Assembly: GCA_913055615.1 (NCBI GenBank) | Contig: CAJXKK010000011.1 | Location: forward strand, 1-64,000 | Source of the DNA: an uncultured Ectothiorhodospiraceae bacterium | GTDB taxonomy: Bacteria > Pseudomonadota > Gammaproteobacteria > XJ16 > Halofilaceae | DNA length: 64,000 nucleotides | Direction: 5' to 3' | Shown: positions 18,582-28,315 of the stretch, in pieces | Numbering within the stretch: position 1 is the stretch's first letter | Layout of the letters: each line of letters begins with the position of its first letter | Notes under the pieces: generated by a model | Told to the model about the DNA's origin: nothing | Databases searched by the model: none | What the model saw: the letters and a program-made list of their open reading frames with translations, nothing else | Translations under genes and position numbers: made by a program

Positions 18582-19303
18582 GTGAACTGCTGGTCCGCGA
18601 CCTCGCCAAACGCTACCGCCAGCGCGACATCCTCACCGGCATCTCGCTGGAGGTCGCCAGCGGCGAGGTCGTCGGTCTGCTCGGGCCCAACGGGGCCGGC
18701 AAGACGACCTGCTTCTACATGATCGTGGGCCTGATCCGCGCCGACGGCGGCCGCATCGAACTCGACGGTCGCGACCTTACGCCGCTGCCGATGCACGCCC
18801 GCGCCCGCCTCGGCGTCGGCTATCTGCCGCAGGAGGCCTCCGTATTCCGCAAGATGACGGTGGCCGACAATATCCGCGCCGTGCTCGAGACCCGCCGCGA
18901 CCTCGACCGCCCCGGCCGGCGCGAATGGCTGGAGGAACTGCTGGGCGAGCTGCAGATCGGGCATATCCGCGACAGCGTCGGCATCAGCCTCTCCGGCGGC
19001 GAGCGCCGCCGCGTGGAGATCGCGCGGGCGCTGGCCGTCGAGCCCCGTTTCATGCTGCTGGATGAGCCCTTCGCGGGCGTCGATCCGATCTCGGTGATCG
19101 AGATCCAGCGGATCGTGTCGCACCTCGCCGGGCGCGGCATCGGCGTGCTCATCACCGATCACAATGTCCGCGAAACCCTCGGCATCTGCGAACGCGCCTA
19201 TATCCTCTCTGACGGCGGCGTGATCGCGAGCGGCGGTGCCGATGCGATCCTGGCCGATGAACGCGTCCGTCGGGTCTATCTGGGCGAGAATTTCACGCTA
19301 TGA
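18578..19303 (+). CDS. lptB: LPS export ABC ATPase LptB, 241 aa
   Basis: Cytoplasmic ATPase that powers LPS extraction with LptF and LptG, whose genes are not in this window. Walker [10 protein letters not shown], the LptB-typical CFYMIVGL after it, signature [15 protein letters not shown], Walker [14 protein letters not shown] and the His switch TDHNVRETL are all intact. The GTG start overlaps the lptA stop (GTGA). rpoN follows after about 120 bases, as in E. coli. Confidence 0.97.
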   Translation: MSELLVRDLAKRYRQRDILTGISLEVASGEVVGLLGPNGAGKTTCFYMIVGLIRADGGRIELDGRDLTPLPMHARARLGVGYLPQEASVFRKMTVADNIRAVLETRRDLDRPGRREWLEELLGELQIGHIRDSVGISLSGGERRRVEIARALAVEPRFMLLDEPFAGVDPISVIEIQRIVSHLAGRGIGVLITDHNVRETLGICERAYILSDGGVIASGGADAILADERVRRVYLGENFTL

Positions 19304-19422
19304 CGCGTAAGTTCTCGACAGGCCGCGGCTTTTCATGGAATCTCCTGCTCGCGGTTCCTGCATGGGTCTCTATAAATGCAGTACCATAACCACAACGCAC
19401 CCGCGAGGCGACGCCAGGCGCC

Positions 19423-20874
19423 ATGAAGCAGACTCTGCAGATCCGGCTCGGTCAGCAGCTGACGATGACACCGCAGCTGCAACAGGCGATCCGCCTGCTG
19501 CAGCTATCGTCGCTTGAACTGCAGACCGAGATCCAGGAAACGCTCGAGTCGAACCCGATGCTCGAGACCGACGAGGAAGGCGCTGGCGAAGAACATGCGG
19601 GGGACGAGGATCTCGGTGCGCTTACGGCGCAGGAGCCCGCCAACGGCGGCGCCGACGATACCCCGGTCGACGGCGGCGGCAACGGCCTGGAGGAGGACTT
19701 CTCCAGCGCCTGGAGCGTGGCCGGCCACGGGGTCGCGGCGGGCGAGGACGACCGGGATTTCTTCGAGACGCAGAGCGCCGGCGCCGACTCGCTGCGCGAT
19801 CACCTGCTGGAACAGCTCCATCTCAGCGCCCTCGCCGACCGCGATCGCGCGGTCGCGGCGGCGATCATCGAATCGGTCCGTGATGACGGTTATCTCGGCG
19901 ACCCCCTCGAGGAGATCGTCGCCGGGCTCGCCCGCGAGGGCATCGAGATCGACCCGGACGAGGCTGAGGTCGTACTCCACCAGGTCCAGCACTTTGATCC
20001 CCCCGGGATCGCCGCACGCGACCCGCGCGAATGCATGCGGATGCAGCTCGCCCTGATCGAGGCGGACTGGTCCGGTCTCGACACCGCCCGGCGGATCATC
20101 GATGACCACCTGGAACTGCTGGCCGCCCACGACTTCAACGGCCTGCGCCGCGCCCTCAAGGTATCCGAGGACGAGCTCGCGGCCGCCATCGCCATCATCC
20201 AGTCGCTCGACCCGCACCCGGGCTCGCAGATCTCGAGCGCGACGCCCCAGTACATCGTCCCGGATGTCTTCGTGCGCAAAGAGCGCGGCGTCTGGCGCGT
20301 ACGGCTCAACCCGGACATCGCGCCGCGCCTGCGGATCAACCCCACTTATTCCGGCATGGTCAAGCGCGCGGACCGCAGCGCCGACAACACCTTCCTGCGC
20401 GATCACCTGCAGGAGGCGCGCTGGTTCATCAAGAGCGTGCAGAGCCGCAATGAGACCCTGCTGCGCGTCGGCACCGCGATCGTCGAGCGCCAGCGGGCCT
20501 TCCTCGAGTATGGCGAAGAGGCCATGAAACCGCTCGTGCTGCGCGACATCGCCGAGCAGCTCGACATGCACGAGTCGACGATCTCGCGCGTGACCACCGA
20601 GAAATACATGCACACGCCGCGTGGCATCCTCGAGTTCAAGTACTTTTTCTCGAGCCATGTCAGTACCGCCGAGGGCGGCGAGTGTTCCGCCACCGCGATC
20701 CGTGCGATGCTGAAAAAACTCGTCGACGAGGAAGACGGGCGCAAGCCGCTGTCCGATCATCGGCTGGCCAATATCCTCGTGGATCGCGGCATCAATGTTG
20801 CACGCCGCACGGTGGCGAAGTATCGCGAGGCGATGGCGATCCCGCCATCGAATGAGCGCAAACGGCTGACGTAG
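19423..20874 (+). CDS. rpoN: RNA polymerase sigma-54 factor, 483 aa
   Basis: The Gln-rich region I (QQLTMTPQLQQAIRLLQLS) binds activators, an acidic region II follows (about 40-115), and the core-binding and DNA-binding domains end in the RpoN box ARRTVAKYRE. Slightly longer than E. coli RpoN mainly through region II. Directs transcription from -24/-12 promoters together with AAA+ activators. Followed by hpf and ptsN, the usual modulators encoded with it. Confidence 0.97.
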   Translation: MKQTLQIRLGQQLTMTPQLQQAIRLLQLSSLELQTEIQETLESNPMLETDEEGAGEEHAGDEDLGALTAQEPANGGADDTPVDGGGNGLEEDFSSAWSVAGHGVAAGEDDRDFFETQSAGADSLRDHLLEQLHLSALADRDRAVAAAIIESVRDDGYLGDPLEEIVAGLAREGIEIDPDEAEVVLHQVQHFDPPGIAARDPRECMRMQLALIEADWSGLDTARRIIDDHLELLAAHDFNGLRRALKVSEDELAAAIAIIQSLDPHPGSQISSATPQYIVPDVFVRKERGVWRVRLNPDIAPRLRINPTYSGMVKRADRSADNTFLRDHLQEARWFIKSVQSRNETLLRVGTAIVERQRAFLEYGEEAMKPLVLRDIAEQLDMHESTISRVTTEKYMHTPRGILEFKYFFSSHVSTAEGGECSATAIRAMLKKLVDEEDGRKPLSDHRLANILVDRGINVARRTVAKYREAMAIPPSNERKRLT

Positions 20875-21003
20875 GGGGTCGATCCGGCGCACCATTGAGT
20901 GAACGCGCGGCCGGTGGCGGCCTGCCACCACCGGGCCGGCCAGGGCTCCGGCGGTGAACGGATCGGCGTACGCGCCAGCGCAAAGCAGAAAGGAGTGAGG
21001 ACA

Positions 21004-21315
21004 ATGAATCTATCGGTTACCGGCCATCATATGGACGTTACGGATGCATTGAGGAGTTACGTCAGCGAAAAAATGGAGAAGCTCGAACGACATTTCGATC
21101 AGGTCACCGATATCCACGTTATCCTCAGCGTCGAGAAGCTCCGGCAACAGGCGGAGGCCACCATCGACCTCACCGGCACGAAGGTGCACGCCGAAGCCGA
21201 GTCCGGCGACATGTACGCCGCCATCGACGGGCTGATCGACAAACTCGACCGGCAGGTGCTCAAGCACAAGGAGAAACTGCGCGACCACCACAAACGGGAG
21301 AAATTCGCGACCTGA
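21004..21315 (+). CDS. hpf: Ribosome hibernation promoting factor, short form, 103 aa
   Basis: Binds the 30S decoding region and promotes 100S dimers in stationary phase. The S30AE fold is evident from MNLSVTGHHMDVTDALRSYV and the basic C-terminal helix. At about 100 residues it is the short gammaproteobacterial form, which needs RMF in E. coli. A good AGGAG at 20991-20995 precedes the ATG at 21004. It lies between rpoN and ptsN as in other proteobacteria. Confidence 0.94.
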   Translation: MNLSVTGHHMDVTDALRSYVSEKMEKLERHFDQVTDIHVILSVEKLRQQAEATIDLTGTKVHAEAESGDMYAAIDGLIDKLDRQVLKHKEKLRDHHKREKFAT

Positions 21316-21328
21316 CGCGGAGGCATCC

Positions 21329-21814
21329 ATGACCGGGCCCGCTCAACTGCTGTCCCCCGAGCGCGTGCGCTGCGGCGAACCGCTCGCGAGCAAGAAACGC
21401 GCGCTCGAGCGCGCCGCCGAACTGCTGTCCCCGGCGGTGCCCGGCATGACGCGCGTCGAGATCTTCGACGCGCTGTTTACGCGCGAACGTCTTGGCAGTA
21501 CCGGCCTGGGGCACGGCATGGCCCTGCCCCACGGCCGGGTCGCCGGTGTCGATGCCCCCGTGGCCGCCTGCCTGACGCTGGCGAACCCGATCGATTACGA
21601 CGCCCCGGATCGCCAGCGGGTCGATGTCCTGTTCGTGCTGCTGGTCCCGCGCGACTGCAGCGACGAGCACCTTCGGATCCTCTCCAGCCTCGCCGAGATG
21701 TTCAACGACGAGTCGCTGCGCGACTCCCTGCGGTCACAGACCGACCCCGAGGTGCTGATCCAGTACCTCGCCGACTGGTCACCCTCCGCCGACGCCGCGC
21801 GCACGGCCGGGTGA
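21329..21814 (+). CDS. ptsN: Nitrogen-regulatory PTS EIIA component, 161 aa
   Basis: EIIA-Ntr of the regulatory phosphotransferase system. The phosphorylated His is residue 68 in GLGHGMALPHGR. In relatives it controls potassium uptake, the stringent response or sigma-54 related functions according to its phosphorylation state. The stop overlaps the start of hprK (GTGA), so the two are coupled. Confidence 0.94.
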   Translation: MTGPAQLLSPERVRCGEPLASKKRALERAAELLSPAVPGMTRVEIFDALFTRERLGSTGLGHGMALPHGRVAGVDAPVAACLTLANPIDYDAPDRQRVDVLFVLLVPRDCSDEHLRILSSLAEMFNDESLRDSLRSQTDPEVLIQYLADWSPSADAARTAG

Positions 21815-22779
21815 GCCCGGCCGGTATGGACCGGGGCCCCACACTCGCGGCCTTCTTCGACCGGCTGGCCGATACGCTGGGGCTACAGGCGCTGGTGCTC
21901 GACCGCCAGCGCGCGCCGGCCCTGCCCGAGGCCAACGCGGCCGCGGACCCACCGACGCTGGTCGGGCACCTCAACCTCATCCAGGCCAACCGGATCCAGA
22001 TCCTTGGCCATACCGAACTCGATTTCTGGATGGCCCAGAACGAGGCCGGCCGGGCCGATCTGCTAGAGCGCCTGTTCGAGGACCGGCTCTGCGGCGTAAT
22101 CGTCACCGACGGCCTCGCGCCGCCGGACCCGATCGTCGAGCGGGCCCGCGCGACCGGCATACCGCTACTGGGCGCGACTGCCGGCTCCGAACGGGTGATC
22201 CGCACCCTGCGCCGCACCTTCAGCCGAGACCTCGTGGTCCGCACGGTGCAACACGGGGTGTTCATGGACGTACTCGGTATCGGCGTACTGGTTTCCGGTG
22301 CGAGCGGCGCCGGTAAGAGTGAGATGGCGCTGGAACTCGTATCGCGCGGTCACAGCCTGGTCGCCGACGATGCGCCGGAACTGTGCCGCCCGATGCCCGA
22401 TACGATTGAGGGGAGCGCCCCGGATATCCTCCAGGACTTCCTCGAGGTCGGCGGGCTCGGCGTACTCAACATCCGCCGCATGTACGGCGACGCCGCGATC
22501 CGCCAGCGCAAGCGGCTGCAGCTGATCATCCACCTGGAACCGCTGACGGGTGCGCTGCGCGAGCAGATCGACCGCCTCAACGGCAACCTGTCGAGCACGG
22601 AGATCCTCGGCGTGGAGATCGACACGATGACCCTGCCGGTCGCACCGGGGCGCAACCTCGCGGTGCTGGCCGAGGCCGCGGTCCGCAATTTCCTGCTGGC
22701 TCAGCGCGGGTACAGCGCCGCCAGCGATCTGATGGCCCGCCAGCAGCGGGCGATGGAGGACAACGGCGAATGCGACTGA
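21811..22779 (+). CDS. hprK: HPr kinase/phosphorylase, 322 aa
   Basis: Phosphorylates a regulatory Ser of HPr with ATP and also removes it. The Walker A GASGAGKS (163-170), the His in TVQHGVFMD (148) and the C-terminal HprK signature (GGLGVLNIRRMYGD) are present. Typical of many alpha-, beta- and some gammaproteobacteria but absent from E. coli. Starts at a GTG overlapping ptsN; an ATG five codons later is an alternative. Its 3' end overlaps rapZ by ten bases. The HPr encoded at 24394 keeps the target Ser46. Confidence 0.94.
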   Translation: MSPAGMDRGPTLAAFFDRLADTLGLQALVLDRQRAPALPEANAAADPPTLVGHLNLIQANRIQILGHTELDFWMAQNEAGRADLLERLFEDRLCGVIVTDGLAPPDPIVERARATGIPLLGATAGSERVIRTLRRTFSRDLVVRTVQHGVFMDVLGIGVLVSGASGAGKSEMALELVSRGHSLVADDAPELCRPMPDTIEGSAPDILQDFLEVGGLGVLNIRRMYGDAAIRQRKRLQLIIHLEPLTGALREQIDRLNGNLSSTEILGVEIDTMTLPVAPGRNLAVLAEAAVRNFLLAQRGYSAASDLMARQQRAMEDNGECD

Positions 22780-23654
22780 TCGTGGTCAGCGGTCTGTCCG
22801 GTTCCGGCAAAAGCGTGGCGCTCAACACGCTCGAGGATGAGGGCTTCTACTGCATCGACAATCTGCCGACCGGCCTGATCGGCCCGCTGGTGGAACAGCT
22901 GCTCAGCGGCAACATGGCCATCCATGAGCGCGTGGCCGTGGGGATCGATGCCCGCAGCGACGTCAGCGACCTGCGCGCGTTCCCGGATCTGCTCGACCGG
23001 CTGCGCAAACGCGATGGCCTGAGCGTCGAGGTCGTGTTCCTGCAGACCGCCGCCGAGACATTGCTGCGCCGTTTCTCGGAGACGCGGCGCAAGCACCCGC
23101 TGTCCCGCGATGGCATGCCGCTGGTCGAGGCCATCGACCGCGAGCAGGATATCCTCTCGGGGATCAGCGACCGGGCCGATCTTTTGATCGACACCACCCT
23201 CCTCACCCTGCACGGCCTGCGCGCGCAGCTGCGCGAGCGGCTACTGCCGGATGACCCGCACGGCCTGTCCCTGCTGCTGCAGTCGTTCGGCTTCAAGAAC
23301 GGCGTGCCGCTGGATTCGGACTTCGTGTTCGACGCGCGCTGCCTGCCCAATCCGCACTGGGAGCCGCGCCTGCGGGCCCTGACGGGCACCGATCAGGAGG
23401 TCGTGGCCTACCTGGAGGCCAGCGACGAAGTCGAACGCATGTTCGAATCGATACGCGACTTCCTCGAGCGCTGGCTGCCGGCCTTTCAGGCCGAGAACCG
23501 CGCTTACATGACGGTCTCCATCGGTTGCACCGGCGGTCAGCACCGCTCCGTCTATCTCGCGCATCGCCTCGCGAGTTACTTCCGCGACCATATCGAGCAG
23601 GTCTCCGTACGCCACCGCGAACTCCCGGGCAGCGACCGGGTCAGCCGCCCGTGA
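22770..23654 (+). CDS. rapZ: RNase adapter protein RapZ, 294 aa
   Basis: P-loop protein; Walker A GLSGSGKS (8-15) and the C-terminal GCTGGQHRSVYLA segment, which belongs to the domain shown in E. coli to bind RNA and glucosamine 6-phosphate. In E. coli it directs RNase E to a small RNA controlling glmS. The reading frame overlaps hprK by ten bases. The place between hprK and EIIA-Man is the common one in proteobacteria with a regulatory PTS. Confidence 0.93.
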   Translation: MRLIVVSGLSGSGKSVALNTLEDEGFYCIDNLPTGLIGPLVEQLLSGNMAIHERVAVGIDARSDVSDLRAFPDLLDRLRKRDGLSVEVVFLQTAAETLLRRFSETRRKHPLSRDGMPLVEAIDREQDILSGISDRADLLIDTTLLTLHGLRAQLRERLLPDDPHGLSLLLQSFGFKNGVPLDSDFVFDARCLPNPHWEPRLRALTGTDQEVVAYLEASDEVERMFESIRDFLERWLPAFQAENRAYMTVSIGCTGGQHRSVYLAHRLASYFRDHIEQVSVRHRELPGSDRVSRP

Positions 23655-23883
23655 TGCGCCGTACGCGCGCGGCTCCGTCCTGTGCAACCGTTGGCCTGGC
23701 GGGCGGACTCGGTTATGTTACGCATGTGTTTCATCGACCCGCAGCCATGCGCCCACACCGGATTACCGATCAGACCATTCGCGCTGGCATGCCGCCAGTC
23801 CCGGCACATCCGGTCAACGCCACCGCGCGGCGTCGCCCCGGCGCAGCCCTGTCATCGATTCCGCGATGGCGTAGCCGACACTC

Positions 23884-24291
23884 ATGAGTGTCGCGCTGGT
23901 GACCATCACCCATAACGGCATTGGCAAGGCCATCGTCGACGCCGCCGAGTCGATCCTCGGCACCCCGACCATCACGGTGCGCCACTGTTCCTTCATCGCC
24001 GGCGATGACGTCGAGCAATTCGAGCGCCGGGTGATGGATACGGTACGCGAGGCCGATGCCGGCGACGGTGTTCTGGTCCTGACCGATCTGATCGGCGCCA
24101 CGCCATGCAATGTCGCCCAACGACTGGCGCCAGCGCATCACGTTCGCGTACTCTCCGGCATCAGTCTGCCGATGGTGCTGCGCGTATTCACGTACGCGCG
24201 CTGCGATCTGGCACAGTTGGTCGAACGCGCCAGCGACGGCGCCCGCGTGGGCGTAATCGAATGCGGCCCATCGGATCAGGCACCATCGTGA
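23884..24291 (+). CDS. PTS EIIA component, mannose family, 135 aa
   Basis: Stand-alone EIIA-Man domain (ManX N-terminal type). The likely phosphorylated His is residue 10 in VALVTITHNG, and the VLVLTDLIGATPCNVA segment is typical. No EIIB, EIIC or EIID of a mannose transporter is encoded nearby, so it is a regulatory rather than a sugar-transport component. It stands 229 bases after rapZ; that gap shows no gene. Confidence 0.9.
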   Translation: MSVALVTITHNGIGKAIVDAAESILGTPTITVRHCSFIAGDDVEQFERRVMDTVREADAGDGVLVLTDLIGATPCNVAQRLAPAHHVRVLSGISLPMVLRVFTYARCDLAQLVERASDGARVGVIECGPSDQAPS

Positions 24292-24393
24292 TCGTCGTCG
24301 CGCGACGGCCGCTGCAAACGCTCAACCGGACGTCGTCCGGAAACGGGATCACCCTGATGAAAGCCGCAGCCACCAGGCCCGGGAGGCGGATCG

Positions 24394-24663
24394 ATGCAGA
24401 CGGCTGAAGTCCGCATCATCAATAAACTGGGACTCCACGCCCGCGCCGCCGCCAAGCTCGTCAGCCTCGCCTCGACGTTCGAGAGCGCGATCGATATCGA
24501 GAAGGACGGCCGCCGGGTCAACGGCAAGAGCATCATGGGCGTCATGATGCTCGCCGCCAGCCAGGGCAGCACCCTCACCCTGCACATCGAAGGCCCCGAC
24601 GAAGACGAGGCCCGACGCCAGCTCGTCGACCTGGTCGAGGACTACTTCGGCGAGGGCGAATAA
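24394..24663 (+). CDS. ptsH: Phosphocarrier protein HPr, 89 aa
   Basis: Both regulatory residues are present: His15 in GLHARAA, phosphorylated by enzyme I, and Ser46 in GKSIMGVMMLA, the target of HPr kinase. Length is normal. In related organisms ptsI (enzyme I) follows directly and mgtE comes after it. Here a repeat element and then mgtE follow, with no ptsI. Could also be called NPr by position. Confidence 0.93.
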   Translation: MQTAEVRIINKLGLHARAAAKLVSLASTFESAIDIEKDGRRVNGKSIMGVMMLAASQGSTLTLHIEGPDEDEARRQLVDLVEDYFGEGE

Positions 24664-25028
24664 CCCACACCCCGCGTTCTCCGGCGCCCGGCGCCGTGCA
24701 CATCACCTCTGCCGCCGCGCCAGGGCCGCGCGCTACGCCTCACACGCCCTCCGGACGCAGGCCGGCCTTGCGCGTTCCGCACCAATCGATACCGGCCGAA
24801 ACATGTCACCGCGCAATGCCGCCATTCCCCGGCGCCATGTGTCGGTCGATGCCCGAAAGGCACCGAACGCCGGGGAAAACCGGCCTACGTACCCCTTCGC
24901 CCTTCGCCCTTCGCCCTTCGCCCTTCGCCCTTCGCCCTTGGCCCTTGACCCTGCCGCCTGCCCCGCTTACGCCCCACTCCCCCATTCCCGTACACTCGTG
25001 ACAACCGCCCGCTGCACCGGAGACGGCC
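24664..25028. repeat. Composite element copy 2 in the ptsH-mgtE gap
   Basis: No gene is seen in these 365 bases. A core in reversed orientation begins GCAGGCCGGCCTTGCGCG (24757) and ends ACCGGCCTACG (about 24889); ten heptads of CCTTCGC, CCTTGGC, CCTTGAC, CCTGCCG and CCTGCCC follow in one register (24894-24963). It lies where enzyme I would be expected. Confidence 0.78.
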
Positions 25029-26387
25029 ATGGCCGAGACCTCCCCCGCCGACCGCAATGCCGAACGCCTGTCGGCCGTCGAGGAACTGCTCGAGGGCGGG
25101 ACCGCCCGCCAGGTCGAGCAGACGCTCACCGCGCTGCACCCGGCCGAGATCGCGGACCTGCTCGAATCCCTGCCACGTCCGCAGCGCACGCTGCTGTGGG
25201 CGCATGTACCGGCGGACGTCGACGGCGAGGTCCTGCTCGAGGTCGGTGAGGACGTCCGCGAGACGCTCCTGGACGACATGGACCCCGGCGAGGTGCTGGC
25301 CGCCACCGAGCAGCTCGACATCGACGACATGGCCGACTTCGTCCAGTCGCTGCCGGAGACAGTCGTCCGCGAGGTCCTCGCGGGCATGGACAAGCAGAAC
25401 CGCCGGCGCCTGGAAGAGGTGCTCGCCTGGCCGGAGGACAGCGCCGGTGGCCTGATGAACGTCGACGGCGTGATGGTGCGCGCCAACGTCACGCTCGAGG
25501 TGGTGCTGCGCTACCTGCGCTCGCGTGGCGAACTGCCGCCACACACCGATCGCCTGGTGGTCGTCGACCGCTATGGCCGCTTCCGCGGCGTCCTCGGCAT
25601 CGACACCCTGCTGACCAGCGATCCGGCGGTGCTCGTATCGGAGGTGATGGACCGCGATATCGAGCCAATCGCACCCCAGACGACGGCGAGCGACGTTGCC
25701 CGCCAGTTCGAGGACCACGACCTGATCTCGCACCCGGTCGCCGATGCCGACGGCCGCGTGCTCGGTCGCATCACGATCGACGACGTTGTCGACGTTATAA
25801 GGGAAGATGCCGAAAATTCGATGATGCGCCGTGCCGGCCTGGATGCCGAAGAGGACCTGTTCGCCCCCATCCGCCAGGCCTCGGCGCGGCGCGCGGTCTG
25901 GCTCGGTATCAACCTCATGACCGCCTTCCTCGCCGCCTGGGTCATCGGGCAGTTCGAGGCGACGCTGCAGGAAATCGTCGCGATGGCGATCCTCATGCCC
26001 ATCGTCGCGAGCATGGGCGGCATCGCCGGCACCCAGACCCTGACCATCGTCATCCGCGGTCTCGCCCTCGGGCAGATCACCCGACGCAATACGCGCCCGC
26101 TGATGATCAAGGAACTGGCGGTCGCCGCCGCCAACGGCCTCGTCTGGGCGGCACTGCTGGCCGTGGTCGCCCTCATCTGGTTCGGCAACGGGCCGCTGGC
26201 GCTGATCCTGTGCATCGCGCTCGTCCTCAACCTCGCGATGGCCGCAGCCTCGGGCGTACTGATCCCGGTGCTGCTGCAGCGCATGGGCATCGACCCCGCA
26301 TTGGCCGGCGGCGTCATCCTGACCACCATTACCGACGTCGTCGGCTTCGGCGCCTTCCTTGGCATGGGCGCCATGATCTTCCTGTAG
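25029..26387 (+). CDS. mgtE: Magnesium transporter MgtE, 452 aa
   Basis: Homodimeric Mg2+ channel. N-terminal superhelical MgtE_N domain (about 20-130) and a CBS pair (about 135-255) sense cytoplasmic Mg2+ and close the pore; five membrane segments (about 285-450) form it. The pore signature region with AWVIGQFEATLQEIVAMA and GNAG-type equivalents (GGIAGTQTLTIVIRG) is present. Length is normal. Preceded by the heptad array of a repeat element that ends about 65 bases before the start. Confidence 0.94.
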   Translation: MAETSPADRNAERLSAVEELLEGGTARQVEQTLTALHPAEIADLLESLPRPQRTLLWAHVPADVDGEVLLEVGEDVRETLLDDMDPGEVLAATEQLDIDDMADFVQSLPETVVREVLAGMDKQNRRRLEEVLAWPEDSAGGLMNVDGVMVRANVTLEVVLRYLRSRGELPPHTDRLVVVDRYGRFRGVLGIDTLLTSDPAVLVSEVMDRDIEPIAPQTTASDVARQFEDHDLISHPVADADGRVLGRITIDDVVDVIREDAENSMMRRAGLDAEEDLFAPIRQASARRAVWLGINLMTAFLAAWVIGQFEATLQEIVAMAILMPIVASMGGIAGTQTLTIVIRGLALGQITRRNTRPLMIKELAVAAANGLVWAALLAVVALIWFGNGPLALILCIALVLNLAMAAASGVLIPVLLQRMGIDPALAGGVILTTITDVVGFGAFLGMGAMIFL

Positions 26388-26535
26388 GCAGGCGGCAGGA
26401 TCGTAGGCCGGTTTTCCCCGGCGTCCGCAACATTCCCGTTCGCATCGCCATTTCCCGCCGGGGAATGCCGGCATTGCGCGGTAAGGTGTTCCGGCCCGTG
26501 CCCATTGGCGCGGACCGCGCAAAGCGGGCATACCA
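26388..26535. repeat. Composite element copy 3
   Basis: It begins directly after the mgtE stop with a short remnant of the heptad array (GCAGGCGGCA), then the core from GTAGGCCGGTTTTCCCCGGC to AAAGCGGGCATAC, and abuts the stop of the convergent PerM-like gene. The right-hand heptad array is missing. Confidence 0.75.
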
Positions 26536-27633
26536 CTATCGGGAAGGTGCGGGTTCGTCCTCCGCTTCCGCCTTTTCCTCCGGCGGCTGCACACGTGGCC
26601 ACGCATTGAGCACCGCCTGCACCAGCGTCGCCAGCGGGATCGCGAAGAACACGCCCCAGATGCCCCAGAGCCCCCCGAAGAAGAGCACCGCGACGATGAT
26701 GGCCACGGGATGGAGATTGACCACCTCGGAGAACAGCACCGGCACCAGCACATTGCCGTCCAGCAGCTGGATAATCTGGTACGCCAGCAACAGCCACCAG
26801 AACTCCGGCGCGAACCCCCACTGGAAATATCCGATCAGCGCGATGGGTATGGTCGCCGAGATGGCGCCGACATAAGGGACGATCACCGAGATCCCGACCA
26901 CGAACGAAAGCAGCAGGCTGTAATTCAGCCCCATCAGCGCGAAGGTGACATAGCTGACCACCCAGACGATCGCGATCTCGACCACCTTGCCGCGGATGTA
27001 GTTGCCGATCTTGTCGTCGACCTCCTGCCAGACCTGGAATGACAGCTCGCGCCGCCGCGGCAGGAAATCCTGCGCCCAGGCGATCATGCGGTCCTTGTCC
27101 TTGAGCATGAAGAACACGAGCAGCGGCACCAGGATCACGTAGATGATGAACGTGAAAATGCTGACTGCCTGTGACAGGGACACGGACAGCACCGCGCGGC
27201 CGAAATCGGCCACCTCGGCATGCAGCGTGCCGATCAGTTCGCGCATCTGCTGTTCCGTGAACAGCGTCGGGTACATCTCGGGCACGCGCAGCAGCGCCTG
27301 CTGGCCCTGCGAGACCATACCCGGTACCTCCCGTATCAGCTGGGCCACCTGGCGCGACAGCAGCGGCGCGAGGCCGAGCAGGATAATCACGGCCAGGAAG
27401 ATGAAGCCCAGCACCACGAAACTCACCGCCGCGAGACGCGGCACGCCCCAGCGCTCGAGCGCCATGACCACGCCCTCGAGCAGATAGGCGAGGATCAGGG
27501 CGACCAGTACCGGCGCCAGGATATCACCGGCGAACAGCACCACCGAGAAACCGGCGACGAGCAGGATGACCAGGATGACGGCCTGCGGATCGGAGAAATT
27601 GCGCCGGTACCAGGCGTGGATGACGTCGAGCAT
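26536..27633 (-). CDS. AI-2E/PerM family membrane protein, 365 aa
   Basis: Inner-membrane protein with about seven or eight hydrophobic segments. The RDFSDPQ-like start (YRRNFSDPQAVILVIL), the central helical part, and FMLKDKDRM and GISVIVPYVGAIS segments fit the AI-2E family transporter (PerM) group, whose members have been linked to autoinducer-2 export or Na+/H+ exchange. The start at 27633 gives the N terminus usual for the family; a start 12 codons upstream (27669) is possible. The C terminus ends in an acidic tail. Function in this organism unknown. Confidence 0.85.
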   Translation of the reverse strand: MLDVIHAWYRRNFSDPQAVILVILLVAGFSVVLFAGDILAPVLVALILAYLLEGVVMALERWGVPRLAAVSFVVLGFIFLAVIILLGLAPLLSRQVAQLIREVPGMVSQGQQALLRVPEMYPTLFTEQQMRELIGTLHAEVADFGRAVLSVSLSQAVSIFTFIIYVILVPLLVFFMLKDKDRMIAWAQDFLPRRRELSFQVWQEVDDKIGNYIRGKVVEIAIVWVVSYVTFALMGLNYSLLLSFVVGISVIVPYVGAISATIPIALIGYFQWGFAPEFWWLLLAYQIIQLLDGNVLVPVLFSEVVNLHPVAIIVAVLFFGGLWGIWGVFFAIPLATLVQAVLNAWPRVQPPEEKAEAEDEPAPSR

Positions 27634-27770
27634 GTTCGGGTCGGCCCTGTTCGCGCACGGAGCGGTCATAGTAACCCGAACACCGCCGCGGGCTCACTCG
27701 GTGGGCGGTGGCAGCCGCATTCCGGTCGCTGTGGCATAATCACACCGCTGGCACAGCCCCGGAGAAGCGC

Positions 27771-28217
27771 ATGAGCCCTACCCGCCCCCTGTCGCTGGCG
27801 GTCGCCGCCCTGGTTCTGATGGCTCCGGTCGCCGGCATGGCCGAGGTCTACAAGTGGGTCGACGAAGACGGAGTCACCCACTACTCGCAGCAACCGCCCC
27901 CGGAAGGCGAGGCAACGGTCATTACGTCGGATGGAGACACCGCGTCTTCCGCGCAGGACGATGCGGATGCCGCCGCGGACGGGCCCGACGAGAACAGCGC
28001 GGACACGGAAGACGGTGACGGTGACGGTGAGCAGCAAACGATCGCCAAGCTGTGCGAAGAACTGCGCGAGCGGCAGGGGATCCTCGAGAGCGACCGGCCG
28101 ATCCGTATCAAGGCCGAGGATGGCACGCTGACCGAACTCGACGACCAGGGCCGCGCCCGGCGCCTGGAGCGCGTCCAGAGCCAGCTGCAGGACCACTGCC
28201 AGGACCGGGGCACGTAA
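27771..28217 (+). CDS. DUF4124 domain protein, secreted, 148 aa
   Basis: A signal peptide (about 1-24, cleavage near GMA-EV) precedes a short DUF4124 domain recognised by [21 protein letters not shown] very acidic linker follows (about 57-85, mostly Asp, Ala and Glu), then a charged C-terminal helix ending in a Cys. Such proteins are common in Gram-negative bacteria and of unknown role, often with a coiled-coil tail. ATG at 27771 follows GGAGAA. Single gene before proS. Confidence 0.85.
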   Translation: MSPTRPLSLAVAALVLMAPVAGMAEVYKWVDEDGVTHYSQQPPPEGEATVITSDGDTASSAQDDADAAADGPDENSADTEDGDGDGEQQTIAKLCEELRERQGILESDRPIRIKAEDGTLTELDDQGRARRLERVQSQLQDHCQDRGT

Positions 28218-28315
28218 ACCGCTCCGGCGGCACACGGCGGTCACCGCGCTTCCCGCGCGCCCCGCCGGTTCCTTACAATCGGGCGCCCTCGCCCCGCCAT
28301 GGAGCAGACCGCCCG

